NCBI GenBank assembly: GCA_002367105.1 | Contig: DFCS01000042.1 | Span: 28,608 to 92,607 of the forward strand | Source of the DNA: Hungatella sp. UBA3048 | GTDB taxonomy: Bacteria; Bacillota; Clostridia; Lachnospirales; Lachnospiraceae | Direction of reading: 5' to 3' | DNA: 64,000 bases | Part shown: positions 25,000 to 34,240 of the stretch, in pieces | Numbering within the stretch: position 1 is the first letter of the stretch | Layout of the letters: every line of letters begins with the position of its first letter | Program-made: the position numbers and the translations under genes | Notes under the pieces: generated by a model | Told to the model about the DNA's origin: nothing | What the model saw: only the letters and a program-made list of their open reading frames with translations | Databases searched by the model: none

Positions 25000-25154
25000 T
25001 ACGCGGTAAAAAACTACATGGTAAAAGGCGGCTTCTGATACCGTTTAAGGCACCGAGTGGACATAATATGGATATCCGTTAAAATAACATTGCAGGTAAA
25101 ATTCCTCAATGATATACTGTACTAATGGGATTTCCCTGCTATGGAGGTGTATAC

Positions 25155-25904
25155 ATGAAGTTTGAATTTATACAAATTGATAAATATAGTCCGATTCCAT
25201 TGTATGAGCAGTTAAAGGGCTGCCTGATTAAGGCAATCCGAAGCGGAACCCTGATTCCGGGGCAAAAGCTGCCCACAGAGGATGAACTATGCCGCAAATT
25301 CGGCATCTCCCGCCCTGTCGTCCGGCAGGCCTACGGAGATTTAAACAAGCTGGGAATGCTGGTGAGGAAGCGTGGCTCCGGTAGCTTTGTAAGATCAATT
25401 ACAGACCGGGGAATCTATTTGATGCAGCTTGTCAGCTACCGTGAAGAACTGGCCATGATCGGCATGCAGCCAGGAACCGATTTAAAGAAGAAGGAAATCA
25501 TCCCTTACCATGTCCCGGTTTATGAAAAACTGCGTTTGGATCCCAATCAGCACTGCCTTCATCTGGAGCGCATGCGGTATGCGGACAAACGTCCTTTTAC
25601 TTTTATTGAAAACTTTGTTCCCATGGATCTTTTTCCGGGAATTGAAGCCTATGATTACGGAACAGACTCTCTTTACCGCATCATGAGAGATGTGTATGGC
25701 ATCTATCCGGCAAAGGCGGTCAGATCCATACGGGCGGAAATCATCAGCCCTGCACAGGCTCACCTGTTTCACATAGAAAAAGGCTCTCCGGTGCACATGT
25801 TAGAAAGCATTGCCTACGACCAATATGAACGTCCTATCGACTACAGCATTGAAACTTATCCGGGCAACACACACCGATTTGACTTTGTCGTATACAGGGA
25901 TTAG
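25155..25904 (+). CDS. GntR/HutC-family regulator with UTRA domain
   Basis: About 249 residues. The N-terminal winged helix (IPLYEQLKGCLIKAIRSG, PTEDELCRKFGISRPVVRQAYGDL, RKRGSGSFV) is followed by a UTRA ligand domain ending SIETYPGNTHRFDFVV. HutC-type proteins commonly sense a phosphorylated sugar and repress the neighbouring PTS. Start ATG 25155 follows GGAGGTGTATAC; the longer frame to 25125 has no site. Likely operators are the palindromes at 22571-22605. Confidence 0.92.
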   Translation: MKFEFIQIDKYSPIPLYEQLKGCLIKAIRSGTLIPGQKLPTEDELCRKFGISRPVVRQAYGDLNKLGMLVRKRGSGSFVRSITDRGIYLMQLVSYREELAMIGMQPGTDLKKKEIIPYHVPVYEKLRLDPNQHCLHLERMRYADKRPFTFIENFVPMDLFPGIEAYDYGTDSLYRIMRDVYGIYPAKAVRSIRAEIISPAQAHLFHIEKGSPVHMLESIAYDQYERPIDYSIETYPGNTHRFDFVVYRD

Positions 25905-25972
25905 AAATAAATCGTGAAATGCCCGGAAATCATACCTATATGCCCCAAAACGCGGGCAGGAAAGAGGAAAAT

Positions 25973-26410
25973 ATGATTGGAATCATTATTTCAGGCCACG
26001 GAACATTTGCAACCGGAATCACAAGCGCAGTGGAACTTCTCACCGGCCATCAGGATTATATCGTTCCGGTAGATTTTAGGGAGGAGCATAGTGAGGAACA
26101 GCTAAAGGAAAATCTAAAGGCCGCCTTCGACCGCTTAAAAAACTGCGGACAAGTTTTTGTTCTATGCGATATTCTGGGAGGCTCCCCTTTTAAAAATGCA
26201 GTAATGTTAAGCATTGGAGATGAACGGATAAAGGTCCTTTACGGAACGAACCTTGGCATGACCGTAGAACTGGCTATGCGCTGCATGATGGGCAAGATAC
26301 CGGAAACAGATACGCTGGCAGATGAAATAATTGAAATAGGAAAAACGCAGATCGGAAAATACAAATATGAGCCGGTAGAAGCGTCTGAAGACTTTGAGGA
26401 AGGAATTTGA
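25973..26410 (+). CDS. PTS mannose-family EIIA component
   Basis: 145 residues with the EIIA(Man) start IGIIISGHGTFATGI, where His9 is the phospho-acceptor from HPr, and the conserved VLCDILGGSPF segment. Start ATG 25973 follows AAAGAGGAAAAT. It completes the four-component transporter, separated from EIIBCD by the regulator gene. The HAD gene starts 3 bases after its stop. Confidence 0.93.
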   Translation: MIGIIISGHGTFATGITSAVELLTGHQDYIVPVDFREEHSEEQLKENLKAAFDRLKNCGQVFVLCDILGGSPFKNAVMLSIGDERIKVLYGTNLGMTVELAMRCMMGKIPETDTLADEIIEIGKTQIGKYKYEPVEASEDFEEGI

Positions 26411-26413
26411 CCA

Positions 26414-27067
26414 ATGATAAAAGCAGTTATATTTGACATGGATGGGGTTCTGATCGACAGCGAAATCATCTATTTGAACCATATGTATGAAAAGCTGAAG
26501 CTTAAGTACCCCCAGATCAACAGAGAGGCGCTGTTTGCCGTGGTGGGATCCACCACGAAACGGACGATGGAGATTGTAAGTGACGTAATTGGAGAGGATG
26601 TGAATTCCCTCTCGTTCCAAGAGCTATATGCAGGCCTTTGGGCCGATTGCCGCCCGGATTACCCTTCCATTTTAAGAAAGGAAGTCCCGGAGATTTTAAA
26701 GGAGCTTCACCGCAGAGGCTATCAGGTGGCACTGGCATCTTCTACCAGCAGGGCAGGGATTGATGATGTGCTCACGTCCTGCGGACTGAAAGGTGATTTT
26801 GACTACATTGTAAGCGGAGAGGAATTTAAGGAAAGCAAGCCTAATCCGGAAATTTATCTCCATACGGCAGACACCCTAAAGCGTGAGCCAAAGGAATGCC
26901 TGGTGGTGGAAGATTCTACCTATGGGATCATGGCAGGTCATGGAGCGGGCATGACTGTGGCCTCCGTCATTGATGACAGGTTTGGTTTTGACCGCAGTCT
27001 TGCGGATTACTCCATAAACGGGCTTTGGGAAGTATTGGACTTGTTGGAAGAATTGAATGACAGATAA
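26414..27067 (+). CDS. HAD-superfamily sugar-phosphate phosphatase or phosphoglucomutase-like protein
   Basis: 217 residues with the HAD nucleophile motif DMDGVLIDSE at the N-terminus, the cap domain (about 18-85), motif II LASSTSRAG, Lys in SGEEFKESKPNPEIY, and acidic motif VVEDSTYGI. The family covers beta-phosphoglucomutase and sugar phosphatases; the nucleophile is followed by xD in both. It is the last gene of the PTS transcript, so it probably acts on the sugar phosphate or a by-product. Confidence 0.88.
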   Translation: MIKAVIFDMDGVLIDSEIIYLNHMYEKLKLKYPQINREALFAVVGSTTKRTMEIVSDVIGEDVNSLSFQELYAGLWADCRPDYPSILRKEVPEILKELHRRGYQVALASSTSRAGIDDVLTSCGLKGDFDYIVSGEEFKESKPNPEIYLHTADTLKREPKECLVVEDSTYGIMAGHGAGMTVASVIDDRFGFDRSLADYSINGLWEVLDLLEELNDR

Positions 27068-27075
27068 ATGAAAAG

Positions 27076-27110
27076 CAGGCTCCCAATTACGGGGGCCTGA
27101 TTTTAAAAAA
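27076..27110 (+). terminator. Terminator of the PTS operon
   Basis: Hairpin CAGGCTCCC-AATTAC-GGGGGCCTG followed by ATTTT. It lies between convergent genes and may also stop transcripts from the ABC genes. Confidence 0.75.
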
Positions 27111-27122
27111 CATAAAGTATTT

Positions 27123-28877
27123 TTAAGCTTGATTTTGGAACTGACTCATATACAGTTTTTCATAAAATCCTTTCCTTGCTATTAATTCATCATGGGTTCC
27201 CTGTTCAATAATTGATCCGTTATTCATAACAAGGATCAAGTCCGCATTTCTAATCGTAGAAAGGCGGTGTGCAATAACAAAGCTTGTTCTGCCCTTCATG
27301 ATATTTTTCATAGCGGTCTGAAGCATTAATTCAAGTCTTGTATCAACGGAGCTTGTCGCCTCATCAAGGATTAAAATAGCCGGATCTGCCAGGAATGCTC
27401 TCGCTATTGTTAACAGCTGCTTCTCACCGACAGATACGTTTGAGGATTCTTCATTTAATATCATATGGTAGCCATCTGGCTGTGTTTTGATAAAATGATT
27501 TACATTAGCTGTTTTAGCTGCCTTTTCAATCTCCTGCTGCGTTGCTTCCTCTTTACCGTATTTTATATTATCTGCGATCGTTCCGTTAAATAACCAGGTG
27601 TCCTGTAACACCATACCAAAGATAGAACGAAGATCATCCCGTTTCATATCCTTAATTTTCACACCGTCAACCTTAATTGCGCCTTTATTTACGTCATAAA
27701 AACGCATTAAAAGATTAATAAGCGTGGTTTTTCCTGCGCCTGTCGGACCTACGATTGCTACCATCTGGCCGCTCTTTACGTTAATATTCAGATGTTCAAT
27801 GAGCATTTTATCTTTGTTATAACCAAAAGAGACATCTTCAAAGGTTACATTTCCCTCTAAATTCTCTATTTTTACCGGAGCAGAAGCCTCCGGGACCTCT
27901 TCTGTTTCAGAAAGAAACTCAAATACTCTACCCGATGCTGCAATCGCAGACTGAATGGAAGCAGACAATTGTGACACCTGCTCCAGCGGCTCATTTAACT
28001 GCCACATATATCGGATAAATGCCTGAAGCTGTCCAACCGTTATGGCGCCTGTAATAGCAAATGTCGCACCCAATATACAAACAGCTACAATTGCAAGATA
28101 CGTAATGAAGGAAATTAACGGCGACATCAATCCGGATATAAATTGTGCCATAAATCCGTTTTCACATAGATTGTTGTTAATCTCCTTAAACTGTTCGATG
28201 GAATCTTCCTGCTTTCCATATAATTTGATTTCGGTTAACCCGGTATATCTTTCCTGAATGTAACCATTTAAGTCACCAAGTGCAGCCTGTTGCCTGCTAA
28301 ACATAACGGAAGAACGCTTCATGATAAATTTCATGATCAGGGCACTTCCCGGTATCAGCAAAACAGCAACCGTACCCATCACCGGATTAATATAAAACAT
28401 CAGTGCTATTGCTAAAATAATGGTTAAGACAGCACTTAATATCCTTGATAAACTCTGCTGAAGCGCATTTGACATGGTATCGATATCATTTGAGATGATA
28501 CTGAGAATGTCTCCGACGGAACGCTTATCAAAATAGCTGATTGGCAGCTTCGCAATCTTTCTCTGGACATCATTTCTTAAATCACGCATTGTATTTTGTA
28601 TACCATTAGTCAGGAAATACTGTGAACCAAAGCTGCTAAGTACGTTTCCGATATAAATAGCAAGCAACAGCTTCAAGATTTTAATAACATAGGAAAAACT
28701 GATGGCGGCCCCAGGAACTTTGTTCATGATATCCACAACATCATCTTTTAGCCTGGTTGTAATGAAACCTTCCACCATTGGCGCTGCTGATAAGAAACCG
28801 GAGTATGCTACCGTAAGAAGAATCGCTACGATAAAAAACTTCAAGTATGGTTTTACATATGGATATAATTTTCTCAT
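27123..28877 (-). CDS. Heterodimeric ABC multidrug exporter, subunit with catalytic Walker B Glu
   Basis: 584 residues: a six-helix ABC exporter membrane domain (about 1-310) and a nucleotide-binding domain. Walker A is GPTGAGKTT, Walker B ILILDEATS has the catalytic Glu, and the H-loop is IAHRLST. The signature is degenerate (NVSVGEKQ rather than LSGGQ). It pairs with the gene at 28874 to give one intact and one degenerate ATP site, like BmrCD and TM287/288. Its ATG overlaps the upstream stop by four bases. Confidence 0.93.
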   Translation of the reverse strand: MRKLYPYVKPYLKFFIVAILLTVAYSGFLSAAPMVEGFITTRLKDDVVDIMNKVPGAAISFSYVIKILKLLLAIYIGNVLSSFGSQYFLTNGIQNTMRDLRNDVQRKIAKLPISYFDKRSVGDILSIISNDIDTMSNALQQSLSRILSAVLTIILAIALMFYINPVMGTVAVLLIPGSALIMKFIMKRSSVMFSRQQAALGDLNGYIQERYTGLTEIKLYGKQEDSIEQFKEINNNLCENGFMAQFISGLMSPLISFITYLAIVAVCILGATFAITGAITVGQLQAFIRYMWQLNEPLEQVSQLSASIQSAIAASGRVFEFLSETEEVPEASAPVKIENLEGNVTFEDVSFGYNKDKMLIEHLNINVKSGQMVAIVGPTGAGKTTLINLLMRFYDVNKGAIKVDGVKIKDMKRDDLRSIFGMVLQDTWLFNGTIADNIKYGKEEATQQEIEKAAKTANVNHFIKTQPDGYHMILNEESSNVSVGEKQLLTIARAFLADPAILILDEATSSVDTRLELMLQTAMKNIMKGRTSFVIAHRLSTIRNADLILVMNNGSIIEQGTHDELIARKGFYEKLYMSQFQNQA

Positions 28878-30601
28878 CGCTCCAGTTCCTCCTTTGTTAA
28901 TTGTGAATCTGCAATTTCATAATATATATTGCATGACTTTAATAATTCTTTATGGGTTCCCATACCTACCACTTCGCCTTCATTGAGAACAATTATTTTA
29001 TCCGAATTCATAATGGTACTAATTCTTTGTGCCACAATGAATACAATGGATTCTTTTGTTTCTTCCTTAAGGGCGGCCCGCAAGGTAGCATCTGTTTTAT
29101 AGTCAAGTGCAGAAAAGCTGTCATCAAAAATGTAGATTTCCGGTTTTCTGACCAATGCTCTCGCAATCGAGATCCTTTGTTTTTGGCCTCCTGATACATT
29201 TTTTGCACCTTCACTTATAAATTCCTGTAATTTGTTCGGCTTATTCTGAATAAACTCTTTTGCCTGCGCTATTTCAATTGCATGATCTATTTCTTCCGGC
29301 GTCGCATTGGGATTGCCGAATTTAAGGTTTTCTTCAATGGTTCCTTTAAATAAAAAAGCTTTTTGCGGGATAAAGCCAATCTTCTGACGGAGCGCCTTTA
29401 AGTCATAGTTACGTGTATCCACACCATCAATTTTAATGGAACCGCTTGTCACATCATAAAATCTTGGTATTAAATTAATCAATGTACTCTTTCCGCTGCC
29501 CGTACTGCCGATAAATGCTACGGTCTCCCCTTTGTTCGCAGTAAAAGATACATCCTTTATCACCGGGAGCTCACCATCCGGATACTGGAACGTAACATGG
29601 TCAAATTCAACCACACCTTTATTATCAGCTGTAATACCATGAGCAGGATCATTTACTAACGGCTCTTCATCTAATAACTCCTGAATACGGTTAGCAGATA
29701 CCTGCGCCCTTGGATACATGACAAATACCATGGAAAATAGCATGATAGAGAACATTGCATGAAACTGATACTCTAAGAAAGCAACTAACTGTCCAACCTG
29801 TAAAGTTCCTTTATCAATCATTAAGCTTGATATCCAAAAAACGGCCATCATTGCAAGGTGCAGTAAAAAGAAAAAGGCCGGCTGCGTAAATGACATGATT
29901 TTAAATAATTTCTTTGAATTAGTGGCATAGTCGTCATTGGTTTCTGCGAAACGTTCTGATTCATATTCACTTTTTCGAAAAGCTCTGATCACACGTATTC
30001 CGGTTAAGTTTTCTCTTGAAATCCGATTCAATTGGTCCATACCCTTTTGCTGTTTCTCGGAAAGCGGATTGGTTAATTTGGCAATGATTATGACTCCCGC
30101 TACAATAAATGGAAAGCTTCCTCCTATGACCATTGAGAGATTAATACTTGTTTTGATCGTCATAAAAACACTGATAATAATCATGACTGGTGCCAAAAGC
30201 GCCGTTCGAAACAACAAATTTGAAAACAGCATTAACTGAAATGCATCATTCGTTGTTCGGGTAATCATAGAAGATACACCAAATTTATTATATTCTGTGT
30301 GGGAAAATCTCTGCGACTTCGCAAAAACATCATTTCTGATATCCCGGATCATATAGGTTGAAATTCTTGATGAAGCGAAAGTTAATAAAATGGTGCCTGC
30401 ACCACCAAGAATACAGACGATCAGCATGATTCCTCCCATTTTCTTAATATAAGCGATATCACCATTGCCTATTCCGTTATCAATCATCCACGCCATAACC
30501 GTGGGAATTCCCAGCTGTACTACTACGAAACTAAAGATTCCTATGATGTTTAACAGAATTAGCTTCGGATATCTTTTCAGATATTTTAACATTAATTTCA
30601 T
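28874..30601 (-). CDS. Heterodimeric ABC multidrug exporter, subunit with degenerate Walker B and H-loop
   Basis: 575 residues with a membrane domain and an ATPase domain: Walker A GSTGSGKST and an intact signature NVSGGQKQ. The residue after Walker B is Asp (IYIFDDSFS) and the H-loop His is Gln (VAQRIST). These changes are typical of the degenerate half of heterodimeric exporters. It is first in its operon, downstream of the MerR-type promoter at 30682-30712 and divergent from a merR gene. Substrates are unknown but probably drugs or toxic compounds. Confidence 0.93.
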   Translation of the reverse strand: MKLMLKYLKRYPKLILLNIIGIFSFVVVQLGIPTVMAWMIDNGIGNGDIAYIKKMGGIMLIVCILGGAGTILLTFASSRISTYMIRDIRNDVFAKSQRFSHTEYNKFGVSSMITRTTNDAFQLMLFSNLLFRTALLAPVMIIISVFMTIKTSINLSMVIGGSFPFIVAGVIIIAKLTNPLSEKQQKGMDQLNRISRENLTGIRVIRAFRKSEYESERFAETNDDYATNSKKLFKIMSFTQPAFFFLLHLAMMAVFWISSLMIDKGTLQVGQLVAFLEYQFHAMFSIMLFSMVFVMYPRAQVSANRIQELLDEEPLVNDPAHGITADNKGVVEFDHVTFQYPDGELPVIKDVSFTANKGETVAFIGSTGSGKSTLINLIPRFYDVTSGSIKIDGVDTRNYDLKALRQKIGFIPQKAFLFKGTIEENLKFGNPNATPEEIDHAIEIAQAKEFIQNKPNKLQEFISEGAKNVSGGQKQRISIARALVRKPEIYIFDDSFSALDYKTDATLRAALKEETKESIVFIVAQRISTIMNSDKIIVLNEGEVVGMGTHKELLKSCNIYYEIADSQLTKEELER

Positions 30602-30681
30602 AACATGACTCCTTTCGCTTTACTGTATAAATATATATATAATTTCAGCCCTGATCCTTGACAGGAATAGGCTGTTTGACT

Positions 30682-30712
30682 ATTATAAACTATAAGGTGG
30701 TCTTATAGTCAA
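30682..30712 (-). promoter_or_regulatory. MerR-type promoter of the ABC exporter operon
   Basis: Minus-strand TTGACT (30712-30707), 19-base spacer and TATAAT (30687-30682). A perfect 7-bp inverted repeat CTATAAG-ACCAC-CTTATAG lies between and overlapping the boxes. This is the standard MerR operator position; the regulator at 30883 is divergent. Confidence 0.85.
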
Positions 30713-30882
30713 GAAAAATAAAAACTAAAAAATTTCTTATCATTATTGTTTTATATTTCCTGTTTTTTTAATACCTGCCTTATTGAAATAAAACATATAT
30801 GAAATGATATAAATAAGTTTGCGTCAATACTGCAGCTGCAAACATGAAATCGTAATATGCAGCATAGAACTGGGGTAATTTT

Positions 30883-31755
30883 ATGTCTAAAGATAAAAAT
30901 GAATACTTAACAACAGGAGAGTTTGCAAAAATCTGCGGAATACCTAAGCATATTTTATTTCATTACGATCAGATAAAGCTTTTTCAGCCAGAGATCATAA
31001 AAGAAAATGGTTACCGCTATTACTCTTTCCGCCAATTCGATACGTTTTCTATTATCTCTGCATTAAAAAGGCTGGGAATGCCTTTAAAAGAAATCAAAAA
31101 ATATATGGACGAAAGAAATCCTGTAAAGCTGGTAGATTTACTGGAGCAAAAGTCAAATGAAGTTTCAAAGGAAATTAAAAAGTTAAAAAATACGAAACGT
31201 GAGATCGACTCCCTAAAGGAATTAACAGAAAAAGCCTTATCCGTGGATTATAATACCATAGGGACGGCTTATCATAAAAGCATGAAAGCGCTGTGCAGTA
31301 CCTTATTGGATAATGACAACGACAACTCTTACCCGAATTTTTTAACAGAGCTGATCGCATTCCGCAATAACAGCAATGCTAGTATGATTGATTTTCTGGG
31401 AGCATCACTTACCATTGATAATATCCGTGATAAAAGATTCGACAGCTTTTCCTATCTGTATACAAAAACGAATAATGCTGATAAAAAAAACAACACTCTT
31501 GTGCGAAAAGAGGGTTGGTATCTCCAGGTTTATTATAAAGGAAGTTATCGAAGGATCAGTGAAATGTATTCAGAGATTATGCAGTTCGCAAAGGAACATC
31601 AGATAAACCTCGGAAAAAATGCTTATGAGGAGTATCTTATATTTGAGATTGGAACTATAAACAGAGACGACTATGTAACATTAATATTGGTAGAAATTGA
31701 GGATGACTTTCCTGACAAAATAAAAGGCCCGGATAATGATCAGAGCCTTTTATAG
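30883..31755 (+). CDS. MerR-family regulator of the ABC exporter
   Basis: 290 residues. The N-terminal MerR helix-turn-helix (YLTTGEFAKICGIPKHILFHYDQIKLFQP, then NGYRYYSFRQFDTF) is followed by a coiled coil (about 75-120) and a C-terminal half that resembles a weak GyrI-like ligand domain. Its divergent position and the operator in the exporter promoter indicate that it activates the exporter in response to a substrate. Start ATG 30883 follows ACTGGGGTAATTTT. Confidence 0.87.
   Translation: MSKDKNEYLTTGEFAKICGIPKHILFHYDQIKLFQPEIIKENGYRYYSFRQFDTFSIISALKRLGMPLKEIKKYMDERNPVKLVDLLEQKSNEVSKEIKKLKNTKREIDSLKELTEKALSVDYNTIGTAYHKSMKALCSTLLDNDNDNSYPNFLTELIAFRNNSNASMIDFLGASLTIDNIRDKRFDSFSYLYTKTNNADKKNNTLVRKEGWYLQVYYKGSYRRISEMYSEIMQFAKEHQINLGKNAYEEYLIFEIGTINRDDYVTLILVEIEDDFPDKIKGPDNDQSLL
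31721..31753 (+). terminator. Probable terminator overlapping the end of merR
   Basis: Inverted repeat TAAAAGGC ... GCCTTTTA spans the last codons and the stop of the merR gene. It may serve both convergent genes. Confidence 0.45.
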
Positions 31756-31778
31756 CAGTAAAGTTTTTAAATTTTGAA

Positions 31779-32789
31779 TTAACAGCATCTGCAGTTATTA
31801 TCTGCGGCTATTGCGGAAAGCCTTGCGTTGGAAATTGTGACAGAAGCATCAGCCGTTGCTGTAGTTGCTACCACTGAATAGGCGCAGCATTCATGGGAGC
31901 AGATTTCACAATCGCAAACAAAGAAAGAAAACGTTGAAGTACCAGAAAATCCAGGTGCTGCTGGCGGAACTATTACAGTTGTATAAGGAACTGAAAAAAC
32001 CAATTGCGGTCCAACTGGTATTGGGATAAGCTGATTGTCGCAAAGTTTAAATACCTGAATGTTTACATCGGTGCTGTCCATAGTGGTAGGGCTTGAATAA
32101 GCTATCGTGCTTGCAAATTCAAGCTTTACGCATGGATCACATAAGCAGGAAGTATTTAAAGAAAGAGTACTGATGGTAGTAGCAGTACCTGCCAAAGTAC
32201 CTGGAGTTATTGATACACCGCCTGAAGTTCCGCATTTTAATATAGTCCTGTTGTCTTTACAGCAACGTTTACTGCAGGGGTGGCAGTCATCATCATGGTT
32301 CGGTTTATCTACAATAATTGCGGCAAGCCTTGCTGCGAAAATGTCGGCATTACCAATAACAGGAGTAGATCCACCGACCGTAACAACAATACTATAGGTG
32401 CAGCATTCATTTGGACATAAATCACAATCACAAATATTGAATGAAAACGTATCAGCCAAAAAAGCCGGTATCGGTCGTGAAAAATAGAATTGTGGGCCAA
32501 CAGGAATTGGCAGTTGATTATTACAAGTCCGATATAATTGAAAATTTAATGTTCCTTGAAAAAGTGTTCCAATTATATTTGATGAAAATTCAAGCATGAT
32601 ACATGGTTTACAAAATTTAGAGGTATCTAATGTAATAGTAGCGGCTGGTACGGTAGTCCCTATAGTCGCACCATTAAATAATAATGCTTGACCAACCTCT
32701 CCTCATTTTATAATTTGTCCGCATGAGTCACTGATTTTATTACTATTTTCATAATCATCCTTAAAATTAGATTTTGATGATAAATTCAT
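31779..32789 (-). pseudogene. DUF4489-like Cys-rich tandem-repeat protein interrupted by an in-frame TGA
   Basis: ATG 32789 with AAGGAG 9 bases upstream opens a frame that continues to 31779 except for one TGA (32705-32703, codon 29). The product has two copies of a Cys-rich DUF4489-like domain (PCIMLEF/PCVKLEF, IPVGPQ, CDCDLC/CDCEIC, ECC). In copy 2 the segment reads ILKCG; copy 1 reads IIK-TGA-G, so TGA stands where Cys is expected. An uninterrupted 272-residue frame begins at Met 32597, but that Met is inside the first domain. Nonsense mutation, read-through or recoding are the options. The protein resembles clostridial surface or spore-associated proteins. Confidence 0.72.
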
Positions 32790-32830
32790 ATTATTTACTC
32801 CTTCCATTGATAGTTCTAAAATTTCAACAT

Positions 32831-32916
32831 AAAAGTACTATGTACTTATAAAGAACCAGTTAATGGAATAAGCTATTTATACATTTATCTAATATAGAAT
32901 ATGAGATAAATGTATA
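32831..32916 (-). other. Inverted repeats in the gap between DUF4489 and DUF89 genes
   Basis: A perfect 13-bp hairpin TATACATTTATCT ... AGATAAATGTATA (32878-32890 and 32904-32916) lies downstream of the DUF89 gene and could end its transcript, though the T-run is poor. AAGTACATAGTACTT-type symmetry near 32832-32846 lies about 45 bases upstream of the DUF4489 start and could be an operator. Confidence 0.5.
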
Positions 32917-32980
32917 TCGGTGATTACGCGGTTTCGCGAGTGTCTGCAGCTTGTCTGCAACTTTGTATGATTGTTGGATT

Positions 32981-33862
32981 TTATGTTAGTTGGTTTTTCC
33001 AGGCTTTGTTTTTCATACAGATCATTTTCTTTTCCTCAGCACCGATATCATTTGCAATTACATCACATTTGGTCATCAGCAGGAAATAGATATTTTTATT
33101 TTCTTCACTCAAGCATTCATAGTTTGCCTGCCCTTTGGCAATTACTACATCCGCCTTATTATAAACTTCTTTGAATGCAGGACTCGTTCGATTAAGGACA
33201 GTACCAAGAGAACCATCTCCATTATCTACAATCTCTGCATATTCATCAATCCCTACAGAATATGCGTCTTCAGATATAGAATCATTCACCACAGGTTTCC
33301 CTCGTACTCCAAATAGTAATTTTATATTAGGATTCAGTTCTTTAATTTTTTTTAATAGAATCTTATCCATACAGATTTCTCCACAATTATCACCTAAATA
33401 TAATAAAGTTCCTGCATTTGAAATATCTTTCATCAGTGCATGAGAATCATCAATTGCTAATTCTAATTGTTCCATTTTTTCAAAGCAATCGTAAATATCC
33501 TCTAATAGCGTATTGTGTATAGGATTGAAGTCTATGATATTACCAACAATCGCATATCGAATTGCTAACATAAATGAATTTTCAGCCTGCTCAATCTTCC
33601 TCTCAAATTCAGGTGACAATTCCAGAAACAAAGTATTGTAGTAATTTCTGGTTTCTTTATATGGGTCTGGATTATTTGCATGTCTTTTTATCATGTCAAA
33701 GATTTCACCTATAATTTCCGGAGTAGTTTCTTCAAAATTCATTTTGCTAAGATAAGTAAAAACTTCTCTTAATAACTCCTCCTTCGTATTAATTCCGGTG
33801 ATATTAGCTACTCTAATAACCTGGTTAACAACACATGGTAAGCATTTGTCATGCAATCTCAT
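32981..33862 (-). CDS. DUF89/ARMT1-like metal-dependent phosphatase family protein
   Basis: 293 residues. It starts MRLHDKCLPCVVNQ, typical of bacterial DUF89, with a helical N-terminal half, then the metal-site motifs LYLGDNCGEICMDK, VRGKPVVND, and VVIAKGQANYE. DUF89 members are Mn/Co-dependent damage-control phosphatases acting on sugar or cofactor phosphates. Start ATG 33862 is preceded by an AGAGGTATCATT site. It has no co-transcribed neighbour. Confidence 0.88.
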   Translation of the reverse strand: MRLHDKCLPCVVNQVIRVANITGINTKEELLREVFTYLSKMNFEETTPEIIGEIFDMIKRHANNPDPYKETRNYYNTLFLELSPEFERKIEQAENSFMLAIRYAIVGNIIDFNPIHNTLLEDIYDCFEKMEQLELAIDDSHALMKDISNAGTLLYLGDNCGEICMDKILLKKIKELNPNIKLLFGVRGKPVVNDSISEDAYSVGIDEYAEIVDNGDGSLGTVLNRTSPAFKEVYNKADVVIAKGQANYECLSEENKNIYFLLMTKCDVIANDIGAEEKKMICMKNKAWKNQLT

Positions 33863-34048
33863 AATGATACCTCTTTTATTTATATTTCTTATTTATCAAT
33901 TTCTGATATCATAAGATCATACCGTTCACCTATCAGCGTAACAAAAAATCTCTTGAATTACAAGGAATTTACGACCAGAATACTACTCTTGAATATATCT
34001 GCAATCCATTAACGGAAAAAGTAGCGGAACAGTGTACAAGCTGACAGA

Positions 34049-34087
34049 CAAAAAAAGCGGAAGTCCTTTAAAATAAAGGCTTCCACC
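34049..34087 (-). terminator. Terminator of tRNA-Gly(GCC)
   Basis: Minus-strand hairpin GGAAGCCTTTATTTTAAAGG ending in ACTTCC and followed by GCTTTTTTT, starting 12 bases past the tRNA 3' end. Confidence 0.9.
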
Positions 34088-34098
34088 ACAAATAAAAA

Positions 34099-34171
34099 AG
34101 CGCGAGACGGGACTCGAACCCGCGACCCCGACCTTGGCAAGGTCGTACTCCACCAACTGAGCCACTCGCGC
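34099..34171 (-). tRNA. tRNA-Gly (anticodon GCC)
   Basis: A 73-base cloverleaf. The acceptor GCGCGAG pairs with CTCGCGC, the D-arm contains GGCTCAGTTGGT, the anticodon stem-loop CGACC-TTGCCAA-GGTCG gives anticodon GCC, and the T-arm is GCGGGTTCGAGTCCCGT-like. CCA is not encoded. Confidence 0.97.
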
Positions 34172-34211
34172 ATATAAATTATAAATTTTATTCATTTGCT
34201 GCAACACTGGA

Positions 34212-34240
34212 ATTATATCATACGTTTTTTAAAAATGCAA
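34212..34240 (-). promoter_or_regulatory. Promoter of tRNA-Gly(GCC)
   Basis: Minus-strand TTGCAT (34240-34235), 17-base spacer and TATAAT (34217-34212), about 40 bases before the tRNA 5' end. Confidence 0.75.

Noticed and set aside
32581..32789. Bacterial SECIS element after the DUF4489 TGA
   Set aside because: A bulged stem GGUUGGUC/GACUACC can be drawn, but the apical loop is U-rich without the needed G and the distance is poor, so I do not call a selenoprotein.
33983..34207. Small minus-strand frame over tRNA-Gly
   Set aside because: It overlaps the tRNA gene and its terminator, so it is not coding.
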